NCBI GenBank assembly: GCA_036346265.1
Contig: CM070681.1
Coordinates: 13,350,001-13,414,000, forward strand
Reading direction: 5' to 3'
Source of the DNA: Melocanna baccifera
Lineage: Eukaryota > Streptophyta > Magnoliopsida > Poales > Poaceae
Length of the DNA: 64,000 nucleotides
Shown here: in pieces, positions 45,835-57,609 of the stretch
Layout: each line of letters opens with the position of its first letter
How positions within the stretch are numbered: the first letter of the stretch is position 1
Made by a program: the position numbers and the translations under genes
The notes under the pieces: generated by a model
Databases searched by the model: none
What the model was told of the DNA's origin: nothing
What the model saw: the letters and a program-made list of their open reading frames with translations, nothing else

Positions 45835-48683
45835 CTAGTAAGGTGCCCGTGCGTTGCAACGGAAAACCAAATAAAAGTGATATATACTATTAAATATGAT
45901 CTCAAACTGAATAATAAAAATCAACTTTTTCTTACATCATCATGTATCAACCAAATAGCATCCAAATTCGCCCCCATACAATTGAATCACAATTGGTTCT
46001 TTTCTGGCCACCGTACGATCGTGGGCTGCCATATATGGATCATAATTTGGTTCTTATGTTATCAATGACATTTAGGCATCCAAGATAACAGGGATCATGC
46101 TACATTTGGAGAACAAATAGCAGATGCCATGCTAAATTTCAGAAATTCAACATTCTCAATTGTTCAGGAAAGTATTCAAAGATCAGTGTTTGACAGTTCT
46201 GGAAATCCAAAATAGAAACAAGAGCAATCATTGCCAATCTGCTCTAGCTATCCAATACATAATTACTTACATTCTTTTCCTCCTTGACACCTCTGCTTTC
46301 TTCATGATTTTCCGCATTGTCATCCAACCAAATGGGTGGGAATGGCACGATTAACAAACTTTTTTTACAAAATTGGCATTTAATTCATGCAGATCATAGC
46401 ATGTAAAAAATGTAGATTATAGAACACAAGTCACTTGACTATCATATGGTTGCAACTTGCAACTACCTATATATTCGAAAATTTCTATCATCACCACCAA
46501 TTTTGAGAAGGTAAATTAAGCTAGGAAGATACTTACTTTGTGTTCCTAAGTTAGTGACACACCCTCACTTGTATTCTCCTCCTCGCTTCCTTTTTCCCAT
46601 CAGGTTTACAGCATCTTGTAGCTGAAAGAAAAATGTTTAGATACAATTGAACATAAAAGTTCACAGCAGTGATTCAACATATAAATTGCACCATCATGAA
46701 TGTAGAAGGGTAATTACCCCAAATTCTTCAAACTAATTGACACATCTTCCCGTTGCTTCTTAAGGGTGGTCCTCAGTTCTTGGAAATCCTAGAAGGGGAA
46801 AGCAGAGAAACAGCTTTGTAAAAAGAGCAAAAATCTGAGATGAATATTTGAAAGTCAATGCGTAACATCGAACATATCCTTATCGATCTCAGTGTTCTAT
46901 TTCACTCTTGAGTGCACTTTTGATATCAAAGAGTTCCTGCAGGACAGATAGAATGATAAATAAGCTGGTATATACAAATCGCAAGAACTGGGCTGTAGCA
47001 TGGGTGCTAGCATAGAATTAGTTTGCCCTTGCTCAAGGTGACCCATGTCTTTTGGAACACATGTACTTAGTATTTACAACTAATTGTAGAACTAAATGGA
47101 ATCATCAAGGTAGAAACTTGATCACTGTAGGTATTATTTCCTTCATTCTCCCCTATTGAAGGACTCCTAGATACCAGAACATATAACTCAATTGTACTAA
47201 CATATCTCTACGGAGCTTCAAGTTGTTATTCAAAATTAACAGAATCATCTACCAAACCCAACCTGATTGAAAAAAAAGTAAGCAGTCACTCAAATCATCA
47301 AAATACAACAATTATTTTGATTTCTGAAAACCAAGTGTGGATACAGTAAGCCTGTGGCCACCAAAAGAGAAAGAAAATAGGTAGAATTCAGGGCTTTCCT
47401 ATTTGCATAATACAAATAAACATACAAACATCAAGTGAAGTGCATGAAACTCACAAATTTGGATTTCTTCACTTAGGTGTCTAAATTGTTCCTCCAATTC
47501 GCAAATCTGAAAAAACAAAAAGATATTTAAATCGACAGGTCAGTTACTTAACAATTCCAAGTGACACAATGAAGTAGTTTGCAAAAAAAAATGCAAGCAC
47601 ACCAACATTGGAAAGAAATGCAAACACACCCATTATGCATTTGTAGGCTGTGCTTTGAAAATATAACAATGTCTTTCATACCCTTCCAAAATTTAGGTAG
47701 CAAGTAATACAAATAAACATAAACACCACAAAATATTAGGCTTTTATGGGGAAACTAAGCTCTGTCCATCAGGACCAACGTTCATCTTATGTATAAGCAT
47801 ATGCACAACAAGATCACTGCCCCACCCTTAAATATTGCTTCTATTGGCCCTAAAATACAAATAAGTCCTTCAGTTGCCTATATGTTTAGTACTTCAATTC
47901 CTGCCAATGCATTCAGTTTATTGTTTGTTCCAAGGTCGAGACTGTTTAAACGGCAAGTGGACTATGCAAACATGCCCGAAATGATTACTTGTATCTGGAA
48001 CAAACAATTACGCTTCAATCGAGAGAAATAAAAAGACTACCAGCTCCTTGTACCTGGATGGGGAACAGCTTGGTGATGCCCTTCCCGGCGGCGTCGGGTG
48101 AGGCGACGGGGGCGGCAGCTGAGGCGCGCGCGAGAGGAAGGGGAGGGGGAAGGCGGAGGAGGGAGGATGCGCGCAGAGGAGGGAGAGGGGGGGGAGTAGG
48201 AGGCGGTGCGGGGACGAGAGGGGGAGGTGGCGGCGCAGGGGTTGGGGAGTAAGGAGGAGGCCGGTGGGAGGCGAAGGGGAGGAGGCGAGGCGGCGCGCGG
48301 CGACGGAGGAGCGACGGAGAAAGGCGGCAGCGCGGGGGTTGGGGAGTAGGGGAGGAGGCCGGGGGGGCGAGAGGAGGAGGCGAGGCGCGCGCGGCGCGGA
48401 GGAAGAAACCAGCGAAGGAGAGCGAGAGGCGGAGGTGAGGCGAGGGGCGGCGGCGAGAGGATGGGCGGGCTCGCAATGCGAGGACCGGGAGAGATCTAGG
48501 GCTTGGAGCGCGCGAAGCGAACGGCGGATCTACCCCCGGGACGATCGGACGGCGAAGCTGGCGCGGGAGGAGGCGGAGCGGAGTAATTTTACTGTTAGGA
48601 TTTTATCTCGTAATCGGATCGGAGGGCCGAGAGGAGAGGAGTGACGACGGACCAACCACCAATTGCTTCTTTTATAATAGTAA

Positions 48684-48686
<3 letters not shown>
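45835..48686 (-). mobile_element. Non-autonomous Helitron (2.85 kb) carrying gene pieces
   Basis: On the minus strand the element starts TCTTTACTATTATAAAAG (48686) and ends GCAACGCACGGGCACC..CTAG (45835), with a short GC hairpin (CCGT..ACGG) just before CTAG. It sits between host A and T, as Helitrons do, with no target duplication. The TC start and CTAG end match rice Helitrons. There is no Rep/helicase coding. Inside is a minus-strand gene-like structure: a GC/Pro-rich first exon (about 48476-48050, ending KGITKLFPIQ at a GT donor), then short coiled-coil exons near 47515-47465 (ICELEEQFRHLSEEIQI), 46936-46890 (QELFDIKSALKSEIEH) and 46795-46735 (FQELRTTLKKQREDVSISL). The parent gene was not recognised. 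Confidence 0.8.
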
Positions 48687-48737
<51 letters not shown>

Positions 48738-48760
48738 GTGTGTGTGTGTGTGTATATATA
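48687..48760. repeat. (TA)n(TG)n microsatellite between Helitron and Micron-like MITE
   Basis: TA repeats with a GTGTGTGTG block. This is the continuation of the microsatellite interrupted by the Helitron. Confidence 0.9.
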
Positions 48761-49150
48761 GGGAAAATATCTTTTACACCCGGGTGTAATTACACCTACC
48801 TCTAATATACCATCTAAATGAATTTAAAATACTTCTTTATCATTTTGGATATATTCATATACTAATTATAAGATACTCCAATATGAACCATATGAAAAAA
48901 TTGCATGGGAGTCTATAGTTTTTAGTGTATTTTATAAATACATTTATATACGTACATAAAAAGGAGTATGTCAAAAAAATATACATACCACCTCTAAAAA
49001 ATTATTCATACTATCTAAATGGTCTTAAATACTTATATACTACATGTACATACCATCCAGTTACGTGAGATACTCTCTACATTGTGAGATATAGGTGTAA
49101 TTACGATATATGGTGTAATTACACCCAAGTGTAGAAAATTTTTCAGAGGC
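48761..49150. mobile_element. Micron-like microsatellite-targeting MITE
   Basis: The element starts GGGAAAATATCTTTTACACC at the edge of a TA tract. Its inner block GGGTGTAATTACACC occurs inverted near the right end (about 49110-49126) followed by AAGTGTAGAAAATTTTTC. Subterminal inverted repeats, a size near 390 bp and (TA)n on both sides match the Micron family described in rice, which inserts into TA microsatellites. No coding capacity. The right end is placed within a few bases. Confidence 0.65.
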
Positions 49151-49153
49151 ATA

Positions 49154-49307
<154 letters not shown>

Positions 49308-49668
49308 ATCTAATGTGTGGAGATGGCCAAGAGTTTTCTCGTGTAACTAGTCATCTGAGAGCAATAATCACAATCAAATAGCAGTAACATGGAGAGTTTG
49401 GTCATATATGTTATGCTCATAATGAACTTAATCCTTGGGAGACTTGATTCATTTCAGTTACATGTATACATGCTTATGTATGGTTTGATAATATGCTATG
49501 ACTTAAAATTTTCACATATTTATGCTATAGTAAAGTCATATACATGTTTACTTTATCATACCTTTGCAATTAATTATGCTGAAGTTATAATTGATTATAT
49601 GCTTATATCACATAATATACAACATAATCAAACAAACATACAGAGATGGGAGGAGAAGGGGGTGTACG

Positions 49669-49914
49669 AATCCGGGCGACATTGGGCTCCTTGTCCTCGA
49701 TGTCGTTGGCAGCTTGCAGGATTTGCTCGGTGTTGGGGGTCTTGCCGAGCGAAGGGGGCATAGCGACAGCCAGGCTGACCCTCGCTACAAATGCGGCCGT
49801 GGATGGTCCTCTAGTGCGGTGGTGGTCACGGTCGCACTTGAGAAACGCCTGCACGAGGCGCTCCCAGTTCTCCGGGACCCTCTCCGAGCTGGCCCTTCGC
49901 CTGGATGACGTCAT
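49669..49914 (-). pseudogene. Callose synthase N-terminal fragment
   Basis: The minus strand reads MTSSRRRASSERVPENWERL from 49914, then MPPSLGKTPNTEQILQAAND, then IEDKEPNVARI at about 49669, where similarity stops. This is the conserved amino-terminal segment of plant callose synthases (GSL, normally about 1,900 aa), up to the position where family genes continue ILCEQAY. An insertion lies between the two conserved blocks. Upstream on the same strand (49915-50295) is a Pro-rich open stretch that looks like translated leader. The catalytic and membrane regions are absent, so this is a captured or duplicated relic. Confidence 0.7.
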
Positions 49915-50532
49915 CGCTGCTACCAAGCAAAAGAGGCGAGAAGGAAGCGGAAGTGTGCGTTTGATGCGCTGCAAATTCAAAAGGCCACCCATATTGCTCA
50001 CTACCCTTTCTCCCATCGGCCAGCTTGACAGGGTGGAGCGAGTAATATGGGAAGGGAAGAGAGGGAGGGGCGAGCAAGGGGAGCAACAGCGGAGGTGAGG
50101 GGGTGGGAATGAGGCGGCAGAGGTGATTGGGTGGGGAGGGAAGGAGGAGGTGTGCGGGATGGGGAGGTGACGACGGAGGTGAGGGGGGGGAGGCGATGGT
50201 GGAGGTGACGGGGTGGGGAGAAAAGGAGGAGGTGAGGGGGTGGAGAGAGGAGGAGGATGTGGTGTGAAAAATTCAGGATTGTTCTGGTTTGACATGGGGC
50301 TAAAAAATTTGGGATTTTTTTGGTGTGACTTTAATGTTAGGTGAAGAGTGAAGGAGGAAACAGAGAATAAATGTATGTATCATTAACTTGTCTTTTAAAG
50401 AAACAGAGAAAAGAAATGAGGCGGAAAAGAAACGCGGCCGGACGAGAAGCCAGAGCCGGAGACGCAAAAAAAATAAATAAAGAAAAGAAAAGACGAGCCC
50501 ACCGAGACGGCAGCCCTAGCCTCCGCTGCCCT

Positions 50533-50539
50533 ATAAAAG
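50533..50539 (+). promoter_or_regulatory. TATA box of the eIF5 gene
   Basis: CTATAAAAG lies just upstream of a C-rich leader (50560-50654) that ends at a clear splice donor. Spacing suits transcription starting at about 50565. Confidence 0.6.
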
Positions 50540-50654
50540 CCGGCCACCTCGCCTCCTCTCCCAGCACCCCACCGCCTCGCCGCCAGTCGCCGCACCTCCT
50601 CTGATCCGACCCTCCTCGATTCGGTTCCTCCCCACCGAATCCCCCCCACCCGAG

Positions 50655-52144
50655 GTGAGAAACCCCATCCCCTCTTCCATCCGTCGATCCTCTGATTCCT
50701 TCCTTAGTCTCTATTCGATCCGTTTGGCATAGATCCCTTCTGGAACTTTTCTCTCCGCACGGTTCATCTGCGCGGCGTCTGGATCGGCGGATCCGATCTG
50801 GATGCGTCTGGGCTCCTGGGCCGATGATTTTGTTGATTTGCTAGGGGCCGCTGTTGCTAGGGTTTGGGTGATTCCATGCCGCGTGGCGGTTACTTGCGAT
50901 TAGGATTTGCGTATCTGGATGGGTTGTGGTTTTGTGTCAGATCTAAGATCTTAGTGCCGTAAGAATACTAGTAGCAGTTGAATTGGATTGCTGCCGGTTA
51001 GGCACGTTGTGTTTTTTTTGGTGATTTAATCTTGTTGGATGTAACAACGAAACGATTTAGCATCCGTAGAGTATGATTCGGTAGGCCCGTTTTGAGTAAT
51101 AGCGTGAGATGAGTTTGCACGAGAAATTTGTGTCTGCTTGTTTCATTATTTTGTTGTCAACTGATATTTTAGTTGTGCTTGTACTCGTGGAGACTGTCAT
51201 AGTCCTTTGTTGGTTATCTTGCTGGTGAGCTAATAATGTGTGAAGCCAATTATTTGAGTAGATGGTGTTTTCTTGCTTTGTCTGCTCTAGGTAAATGTTT
51301 TCCCGGCCTGAGTTTTGCTATCTTCATTGTAAATTGAGGGGAACGATGGGGATGTTTGTGGTTGGGCATCGCAAACTCACAATGATTCGGTTATTTACTA
51401 AAGCTTGGAGTCATGAAAGGCAGAAAGGGCATAGTTGTTTGTTAACTGGCTTAGATGTATATTTGGAAGTAGTTTGTACTTTCTCTATTTGAGTTTTGTT
51501 GATACATTATTTGGGCAATTAGTCAAAAGTTCCAGTTATGGTGAAATGTTCTTCTATGTTGCTAGTACAAACACTTCTGTACAATTTGATACTTCTATCT
51601 GCTCACCATGCCACTTAGATCTACGATATGGGTTGTAGTTATTGCTCTCAGGATCTTTCCTGTAAGTAGTAGTGTTATGGTATAAAATGTGAATATGTTA
51701 TTATGCCTTGGCTTTGTACAATGATGAAGAACTGCATGCTGTAAACTCTAGTAGCAGACTTGACCTATGTGGTCATTTAGTACACTAAAACAGAATTGTC
51801 CTGAAAGTGCAGTAGTTTAGTTAGTCCAATCATCCCTATTCCTTGTTGAACATGTTGGTTTTAGTGTGTTGGATGTGCTTGTGCATTGCATCTGTTGTTT
51901 GCATAGGACGATGACCATTGTTAATTTCTTGGGACTAGGGTCTACTTGATTTTGTTGACATTGGACACGTGTGCTGTATGGAATGTTGATTTAGTGGTTG
52001 GTGCCATATGCATTGACAGTGTTATACTGTAGTCCCCTTTCTGGCATGATGATATACCTTTTAACTGAACTAGTTCTTGCAATCTTGCCTTACATGAAGA
52101 ATCACTGATGTTTATTGTTTTATCTTTGACTTGTTTTAATCCAG
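50655..52144 (+). other. 5'UTR intron of eIF5 (1,490 bp)
   Basis: The donor CCCGAG|GTGAGA and the acceptor AATCCAG|GTGAGC bound a T-rich intron inside the leader. Long first introns in the leader are common in highly expressed grass translation-factor genes. No coding content is supported inside. Confidence 0.7.
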
Positions 52145-52205
52145 GTGAGCGCCTGTTTTGCTGCAATCTGACAAAGTGGAGGGCTTAGAAGTTGAAGCTT
52201 CTTTT

Positions 52206-52424
52206 ATGTCTGAACAAGGCTTGCCTTATTTGGGATCAGTTGGATTGCTGGGAGAGTATTCTCGTTCAACGAGAAAAAGGCACAAGCTTTTGTTCCCCTG
52301 CATGCATCAAGAGCCCATTTGGTTTTCTGGTTGTTCTGAGAGGTCACTTGCCAGTTCTCAAAGTCAGCTCGGTTTTCTTCGAGGATCAGCAGCTACTCCT
52401 GCTTCTGAATTTTGCCTCATCTGA
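52206..52424 (+). promoter_or_regulatory. Upstream ORF (72 codons) in the eIF5 leader
   Basis: An ATG-initiated frame beginning MSEQGLPYLGSVGLLGEYSR and ending ASEFCLI lies in the second leader exon and stops 30 bases before the eIF5 ATG. Plant eIF5 genes are among those reported to carry conserved-peptide uORFs. Its length, Ser/Leu-rich peptide character and position suggest it is real and may tune eIF5 translation. Conservation cannot be shown from one sequence. Confidence 0.65.
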
Positions 52425-52454
52425 TAAAATCTGCTGCAGAGAGCTTCACCCAAG

Positions 52455-53834
52455 ATGGCCCTGCAAAACATTGGTGCTTCCAACAGGGATGATGCCTTCT
52501 ACAGGTACAAGATGCCCAGAATGATAACCAAAATAGAAGGCCGTGGTAATGGCATCAAGACAAATATTGTGAACATGGTTGATATAGCAAAAGCACTTGC
52601 CAGGCCAGCATCCTACACAACAAAGTACTTTGGATGTGAACTTGGGGCACAGTCTAAATTTGATGAGAAGACAGGAACATCCTTGGTTAACGGTGCTCAT
52701 GACACTGCAAAGCTGGCTGGTCTCCTTGAGATCTTCATCAAGAAGTATGTCCAGTGCTATGGATGTGGCAATCCTGAGACTGAGATCCTCATCTCTAAGA
52801 CCCAGATGATATCACTGAAGTGTGCTGCCTGTGGCTTCATCTCTGATGTTGACATGCGGGACAAGATTACGATATTCATCCTGAAGAACCCTCCAGAACA
52901 GAAGAAGGGAGGCCATGACAAGAAGGCTATGCGAAGAGCTGAGAAGGAACGCCTGAAAGAGGGTGAGGCTGCTGATGAGGAGCAGAAGAAACTAAAGAAG
53001 GGTGCAAAGAAGAAAGGTACATCTTCCTCCAAGGAAAGTACTTCAAAAGGTGTTGCTATGAAGAAAAAGGTTGCTGCTGGTGGCTCTGATGAGGATCATT
53101 CAACTTCACCGACTCACAGTCGAGATGGTGACAATGCAGCTGCTGCAGATGAGGATGACGACGACGATGACGATGTGCAGTGGCAGACGGACACCTCAGT
53201 GGCGGCTGCAAAACAACGCATGCAGGAGCAGCTTAGTGCAGCAACTGCCGAAATGGTTATGCTTTCCACCGATGAGACAGAGAAGAAGAAGAAACAGGTG
53301 CTGCAGAAAGAGAGTAATGATAATGGAACAGCAAAGGCTCTAGATAATTCCAATGGTAACCAGGCTGGGCCAAAAACCACTCCTTATGATGAGCTGGTTG
53401 AAGATGTGAAGGCTAACTTGTGCAAGGCTGCCACAACAGCTCAGCTCAAGGGTGTGCTGTCCTCCTCAACCCTGCATCCCCAGGACGTGATGAATGCTCT
53501 CTTCGAGGCGCTCTTCCATGGTGTGGGCAAGGGGTTCGCGAAAGAGGTCTTGAAGAAGAAGAAATACCTGGCTGCTGCCGTGCCTGAGGAAGGTGCCCAG
53601 ATGCTCCTGGTCAAGGCCATCGAGGCATTTGGCGGCAAGTGCAGTGCCGAAGCCCTGAAGGAGGTCCCGGTTGTCCTGAAAGCCCTCTATGATGGAGACG
53701 TCCTCGAGGAAGAAACCATTGTCCAGTGGTACAACGAAGCTGTTGCTGGTGGCAAGAGCTCGCAGGTCCTGAAGAATGCCAAGCCATTCGTGGAGTGGCT
53801 TCAGAGCGCCGACTCTGAATCCGAGGAAGAGTGA
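52455..53834 (+). CDS. eIF5: Translation initiation factor eIF5
   Basis: An intronless 459-aa frame. The N-terminal eIF2B/eIF5 domain begins MALQNIGASNRDDAFYRYKM. It includes RPASYTTKYFGCELGAQSKF and a zinc ribbon with CYGCGNPET and CAACG (cysteines at about 99, 102, 121 and 124). A Lys/Glu-rich and then Asp-rich linker (about 150-250) follows. The C-terminal W2/HEAT domain (about 310-459) ends FVEWLQSADSESEEE, the acidic-aromatic box that contacts eIF2beta and eIF3. eIF5 is the GTPase-activating protein for eIF2-GTP-Met-tRNAi in the 43S/48S complex in the cytoplasm. The ATG follows the uORF and leads straight into the family N-terminus. No lesions seen. Confidence 0.97.
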   Translation: MALQNIGASNRDDAFYRYKMPRMITKIEGRGNGIKTNIVNMVDIAKALARPASYTTKYFGCELGAQSKFDEKTGTSLVNGAHDTAKLAGLLEIFIKKYVQCYGCGNPETEILISKTQMISLKCAACGFISDVDMRDKITIFILKNPPEQKKGGHDKKAMRRAEKERLKEGEAADEEQKKLKKGAKKKGTSSSKESTSKGVAMKKKVAAGGSDEDHSTSPTHSRDGDNAAAADEDDDDDDDVQWQTDTSVAAAKQRMQEQLSAATAEMVMLSTDETEKKKKQVLQKESNDNGTAKALDNSNGNQAGPKTTPYDELVEDVKANLCKAATTAQLKGVLSSSTLHPQDVMNALFEALFHGVGKGFAKEVLKKKKYLAAAVPEEGAQMLLVKAIEAFGGKCSAEALKEVPVVLKALYDGDVLEEETIVQWYNEAVAGGKSSQVLKNAKPFVEWLQSADSESEEE

Positions 53835-54341
53835 AGAGCCCCATGCTACGCTTCAGTACTATCTGCTACCTGCTGTTCAAGTGTCTCTTTAGTATTTCAA
53901 GTGTCGGTCTTCGCTTTGGTGTTTAAACAAACTCGTGCGTTATTTCAAGTGTCTGGTATCGGATGTCCTGCTACTATTTGCGTCTGGTGTATGTGCCCGT
54001 TTCCTGATATCTTGTGATGTACCACTAGTATTATTTGCGTTACTCTCCTTAATGTGGTAATACAATGAACTTTGAGCAGATCTGCTCTGGCTGCTTAATT
54101 ATATGTTGCGTTTGTTACGAGTGTACTTCTCGAGTTTCTTCAGGGTCTGCTGCTGCTTTTGAGCTGCAGGCTTCATCTTGTAGAGTTCCAGTTACGTCAT
54201 GTTTTTTTAGTAAAATTCTGTGCAAACCGGAGGAATACCCATCAACTCCATTCTCCATCAACACCATTCTAAATTTGGAGAGCTCCTTTTTATAATTTCT
54301 GATGTTCTAATGAAATGCATTTCCTTAACCTATGCCTACAA
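53835..54341 (+). other. eIF5 3' untranslated/downstream region
   Basis: A T-rich sequence after the stop with no other gene. No canonical AATAAA was picked out. Confidence 0.3.
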
Positions 54342-54515
54342 CCCCGTTCAAAATAGCTTTTGATTTTTAGCTTTTATAAGTTAAAAGTTATTTTAAATGT
54401 GCTAATTTTTTAACACTTTTTTCTTTGTATTGTCTGTGGGGATATAACGATTTTTTTAATTTTTTTAATTGAATATCTTAACTTAAAGTTAATATCCGCT
54501 ACAGCCAAAACTATC
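54342..54515 (-). mobile_element. MITE, family A copy 3 (inverted, shorter)
   Basis: The left end CCCCGTTCAAAATAGC resembles the terminus GGGGCGTTCATTTTAGC of copy 1, and CTTTGTATTGTCTGTGG is the reverse complement of the family core (CACAGACAATACAAAAG). The right end is approximate. Confidence 0.5.
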
Positions 54516-55378
54516 AGCTGAATTAAATGCACAACTTTGTATTTTTATTTGTGCATATATGGTTAATTATTTATGAGTTGTACAAAATATTACTGACTAG
54601 GCATGCCTAGGTTTTACTCCAGTTCGTGCATCAAAGATGTGGATGGAACAGAGGAATATAAAATTAACAGTGGAACATAAGAATTTTGTGCACATTTAGA
54701 ATATCCAAGTGAAAGAACCATGAAGCTATGTACAGTTTGCTAGCATGTCTACCGTTAAAATATTAAATGAATAGATAGATAGTGACCTGGCCTTACACCT
54801 ACATGATTACTTAATGCATAAAAATATTAAAAAGTACCATGAAGCTATGTGCATCTAAAACTGTTAGTACCATTTTTAAGTTTATGTTAGCTTGTGTGGT
54901 GAGCATGCTTCCACTAATAAGGAGATGGAAATTGTGTTAGAAGGTTCAGTCATGTCATTGTTCTGGCGCTATGTTTTGGGTTTGGATGCCGTGGGTTAGG
55001 AATGCTTTGTTCTCAGTTCTGGCTCTGCCTTCACTTTTCAGGAGTTGCTGCTTGTGATGAATAATCATATAGAACTTATGACGAAAATTGTTTTGTTGTT
55101 TATTCTGGATAGAAATGATTTTGTTCTTTACATTAAAACGGTACAATAATCGGAATAATGTAAATATGACATTGCTTTGATCTTGTTCAAGAGGAGTTTG
55201 CTTGTGCTTATTGGAAAACCAACATCTTGTAATCTTAAAATCTATGAAGAAAGTTTGTTGAAAGATTTGCATCAGTTTGCAATTTAGATTTTTTTTTTGG
55301 GGTGCAAAAAACGATTTTGGAGTGTTTTTTGTTTTTGGCAGTTTTTTAGGAACTGAATGGAATGATTTTTTCAGTTAA
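54516..55378. other. Intergenic, no gene seen
   Basis: AT-rich DNA. A direct echo of the phrase CATGAAGCTATGT occurs at 54719 and 54838. No coding signal. Confidence 0.3.
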
Positions 55379-55648
55379 GGTAGCGCTTAGTTTGACGTTG
55401 GTTTATGACTTTTTTACTGTAACTGACTTATTTTTTTCTGTAGCTGAGTTGACTTATTTAATATAATTAAATTTAAAAAATAGAAAAATTATGTTAGCCC
55501 ATCACAGACAATACAAAAGAATACAGAAAAAAAGAAAAAGCAAAAAAAACCTAAAAAATCTAAAAAAGAAAAAATGAAATTACTAAATAGTAAAATAAAA
55601 GTAGAAGCTAAAAGTAAAAGTTGATTTTAAACAAAAATGAACACCACC
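55379..55648. mobile_element. MITE, family A copy 4 (270 bp)
   Basis: Starts GGTAGCGCTTAGTTTGACG and ends AAAAATGAACACCACC, whose reverse complement begins GGTGGTGTTCATTTTT. TTAA occurs at both junctions, consistent with a Tourist-type TAA/TTA target duplication. It contains the family core TTAGCCCATCACAGACAATA and an A-rich tail. Confidence 0.65.
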
Positions 55649-56280
55649 TTAAATCAAACGGTAGTATGTGACATCACTTGATTTTGGGTACGGTGGAGGA
55701 GCACCCATCATTACCATCATCATCATTCTAAATCTGTGGCCTTTCTTTCTTTCTTTACTGTCCTTTGGGATGTTGGAGTGAAATGTTTTTCTTTTACCCG
55801 CCCCTAACCAAAATTGAATGCGCTCTTTTCTATAATTCACCTGTTTCCATAATTGAACGGACCACTTTCTAAGTGATGTCTTCCTATGTACTCGAGTCAT
55901 TTATGAGTCATACAAATGAATACTGGCTGGCATGGCTGGGCTTTACAGAGTGCGTGCGTAAACATATGTGGATGGAACGTATGGATGTAAATACGGCAAG
56001 ATGGATACTGATGTGGCCATTCTTATACCTGCTTTCACTAATACCAAGCTGTGAATTGCGTTAGAAGTGTTTAGCTGTGCTTATTTTTCAGTACAATTAG
56101 AATGCCAATACTATAACGCTGAATTGTGCTTATATTACAACTACAAAGCAAGTGGTTTTCTATTATGACCGTTTTGTAAGGGACTAGTTTGAAGCAAAGG
56201 AAATAAACTGTCAGGTTCAACGAATCGCTAAATCTTGTTAATTAATGGTTTAGACATGGTAGGTAGATAGGCCGATTTAA

Positions 56281-56540
56281 GGGGCACTCAGAATGGTAAT
56301 GCCTTATGATTTTTTTATTGTAGTTGTCTTATTTTTCACTGTAACTGATGTGGCTTATTTAGCGTAATTAAATTTTTTAAAAAATAAAAATAGAAAAAAT
56401 ATGTTAGCTCACTACAGATAATGCAAAGGAATATAGAAAAAAAGAAAAAGGAAAAAAACCCTAAAAACAAAAAAAGAAAAAAATTAAATTAAAGAATAGT
56501 AAAATAAAAGCAGAAACTAGGAGGTATTGCATTGCGCCAC
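56281..56540. mobile_element. MITE, family A copy 5
   Basis: Starts GGGGCACTCAGAATGG after TAA. It contains the core TTAGCTCACTACAGATAATG and the A-rich tail, and ends near GCATTGCGCCAC, which is imperfectly inverted relative to the start. Confidence 0.6.
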
Positions 56541-56583
56541 GAAGACAGACATATCAGCTGTTTTTTACCATGTGACCGCCACG

Positions 56584-56994
56584 TCACCTTTTTTCTATAG
56601 AGACTCTAGTCATCAAGACCCCACATGGTAACATGTACCCTCCCTCCATTTCTTCTCTCTCCCTACTAGCTTGGGTCATATTTCGCCGGCCTCCTTCTAG
56701 ATCTCTGACTGCTTTGGCCAGCCGCTCAAGGGCACCGTCATCGCGCACCTCTGCCGCCGCCCGCCACGTCGCCTCCTCCTCCTCTGACCCCGCCCTCGAG
56801 GCCCGCGGTGGTGGTGGAGGCGGCAAAGCCACGACGAGGCCAAGGAACTGGTAGGCAGTGGGAGACGACGAATCCTCAGGTGCATGCTTGGGCTCGCTTT
56901 CATTAGGAAGTTCGTCGTCGCTCTTGCTGCCGCTAGTGGATGCCGAGAGGAAGCGGGACCAGATTTCCGTCGAGTCTGCTGCGGGGAGCTCCAT
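56584..56994 (-). CDS. Hypothetical protein or gene fragment, 136 codons
   Basis: An open frame in a GC-rich island reads ALERLAKAVRDLEGGRRNMT preceded by Pro- and Ser/Glu-rich stretches. The helical segment resembles C-terminal parts of some plant trihelix regulators, but the match is weak. It may be a fragment carried by repeats on either side. No promoter or introns are evident. Confidence 0.3.
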   Translation of the reverse strand: MELPAADSTEIWSRFLSASTSGSKSDDELPNESEPKHAPEDSSSPTAYQFLGLVVALPPPPPPRASRAGSEEEEATWRAAAEVRDDGALERLAKAVRDLEGGRRNMTQASREREEMEGGYMLPCGVLMTRVSIEKR

Positions 56995-57609
56995 TGTTGT
57001 GGTTAGTGGTCATATATGTGGCCAGCTCCCATCAATTCCTGTTTTTCTAGTGCTTGCGTTGTGTTTCTCACTTTTTAGCTTTCATTTTGGTTGATTTCGA
57101 ATGATTACAAGCTGCCACTTAGATTCAATTTTTGCCGAGCCTCTTCACCACTGCCACTTTGAGCCACTCCCAAATCCTTTGGCCCAACCTCGCCGTGGCT
57201 GCGAGTGTGCTACTCCAGCTAGCAATGAGTGCTCTGTCGCGGACTCGCATAGGCTCTGGTGGAGAGAGAGTAGAGGGAAAAGTTGGCTCAAGAGGTGAGG
57301 GTGGTTGTTGGGAGGTCCACGGAGAGAGGAGGGAGACGATGGGAGGAGGAAGGTCCGGGAATGTGGCATCCACGTCGATAGATTTTTGAACCATCCGCCG
57401 CCGAGAACGAGACAGAAGAGCAAGGGAGAGAAGGAAATGGAGCATGACATGTGGGCCCCAGCATTTTTTTGCTTCGTTGTGCTAACCGGTTGCCATGTCA
57501 TCTAAAACCGACGTATCAAAAATAACTGTCGCATCTATACCACTGTGACACATCATTTGAAAATCGATTTGAAATAGTCTCGAAGTGGTAAAATATGTTA
57601 AGAAATCAA

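Noticed and set aside
48015..48476. Pro/Arg-rich frame as a stand-alone gene
   Set aside because: It lies inside the Helitron and ends at a splice donor; better read as the first exon of a captured fragment.
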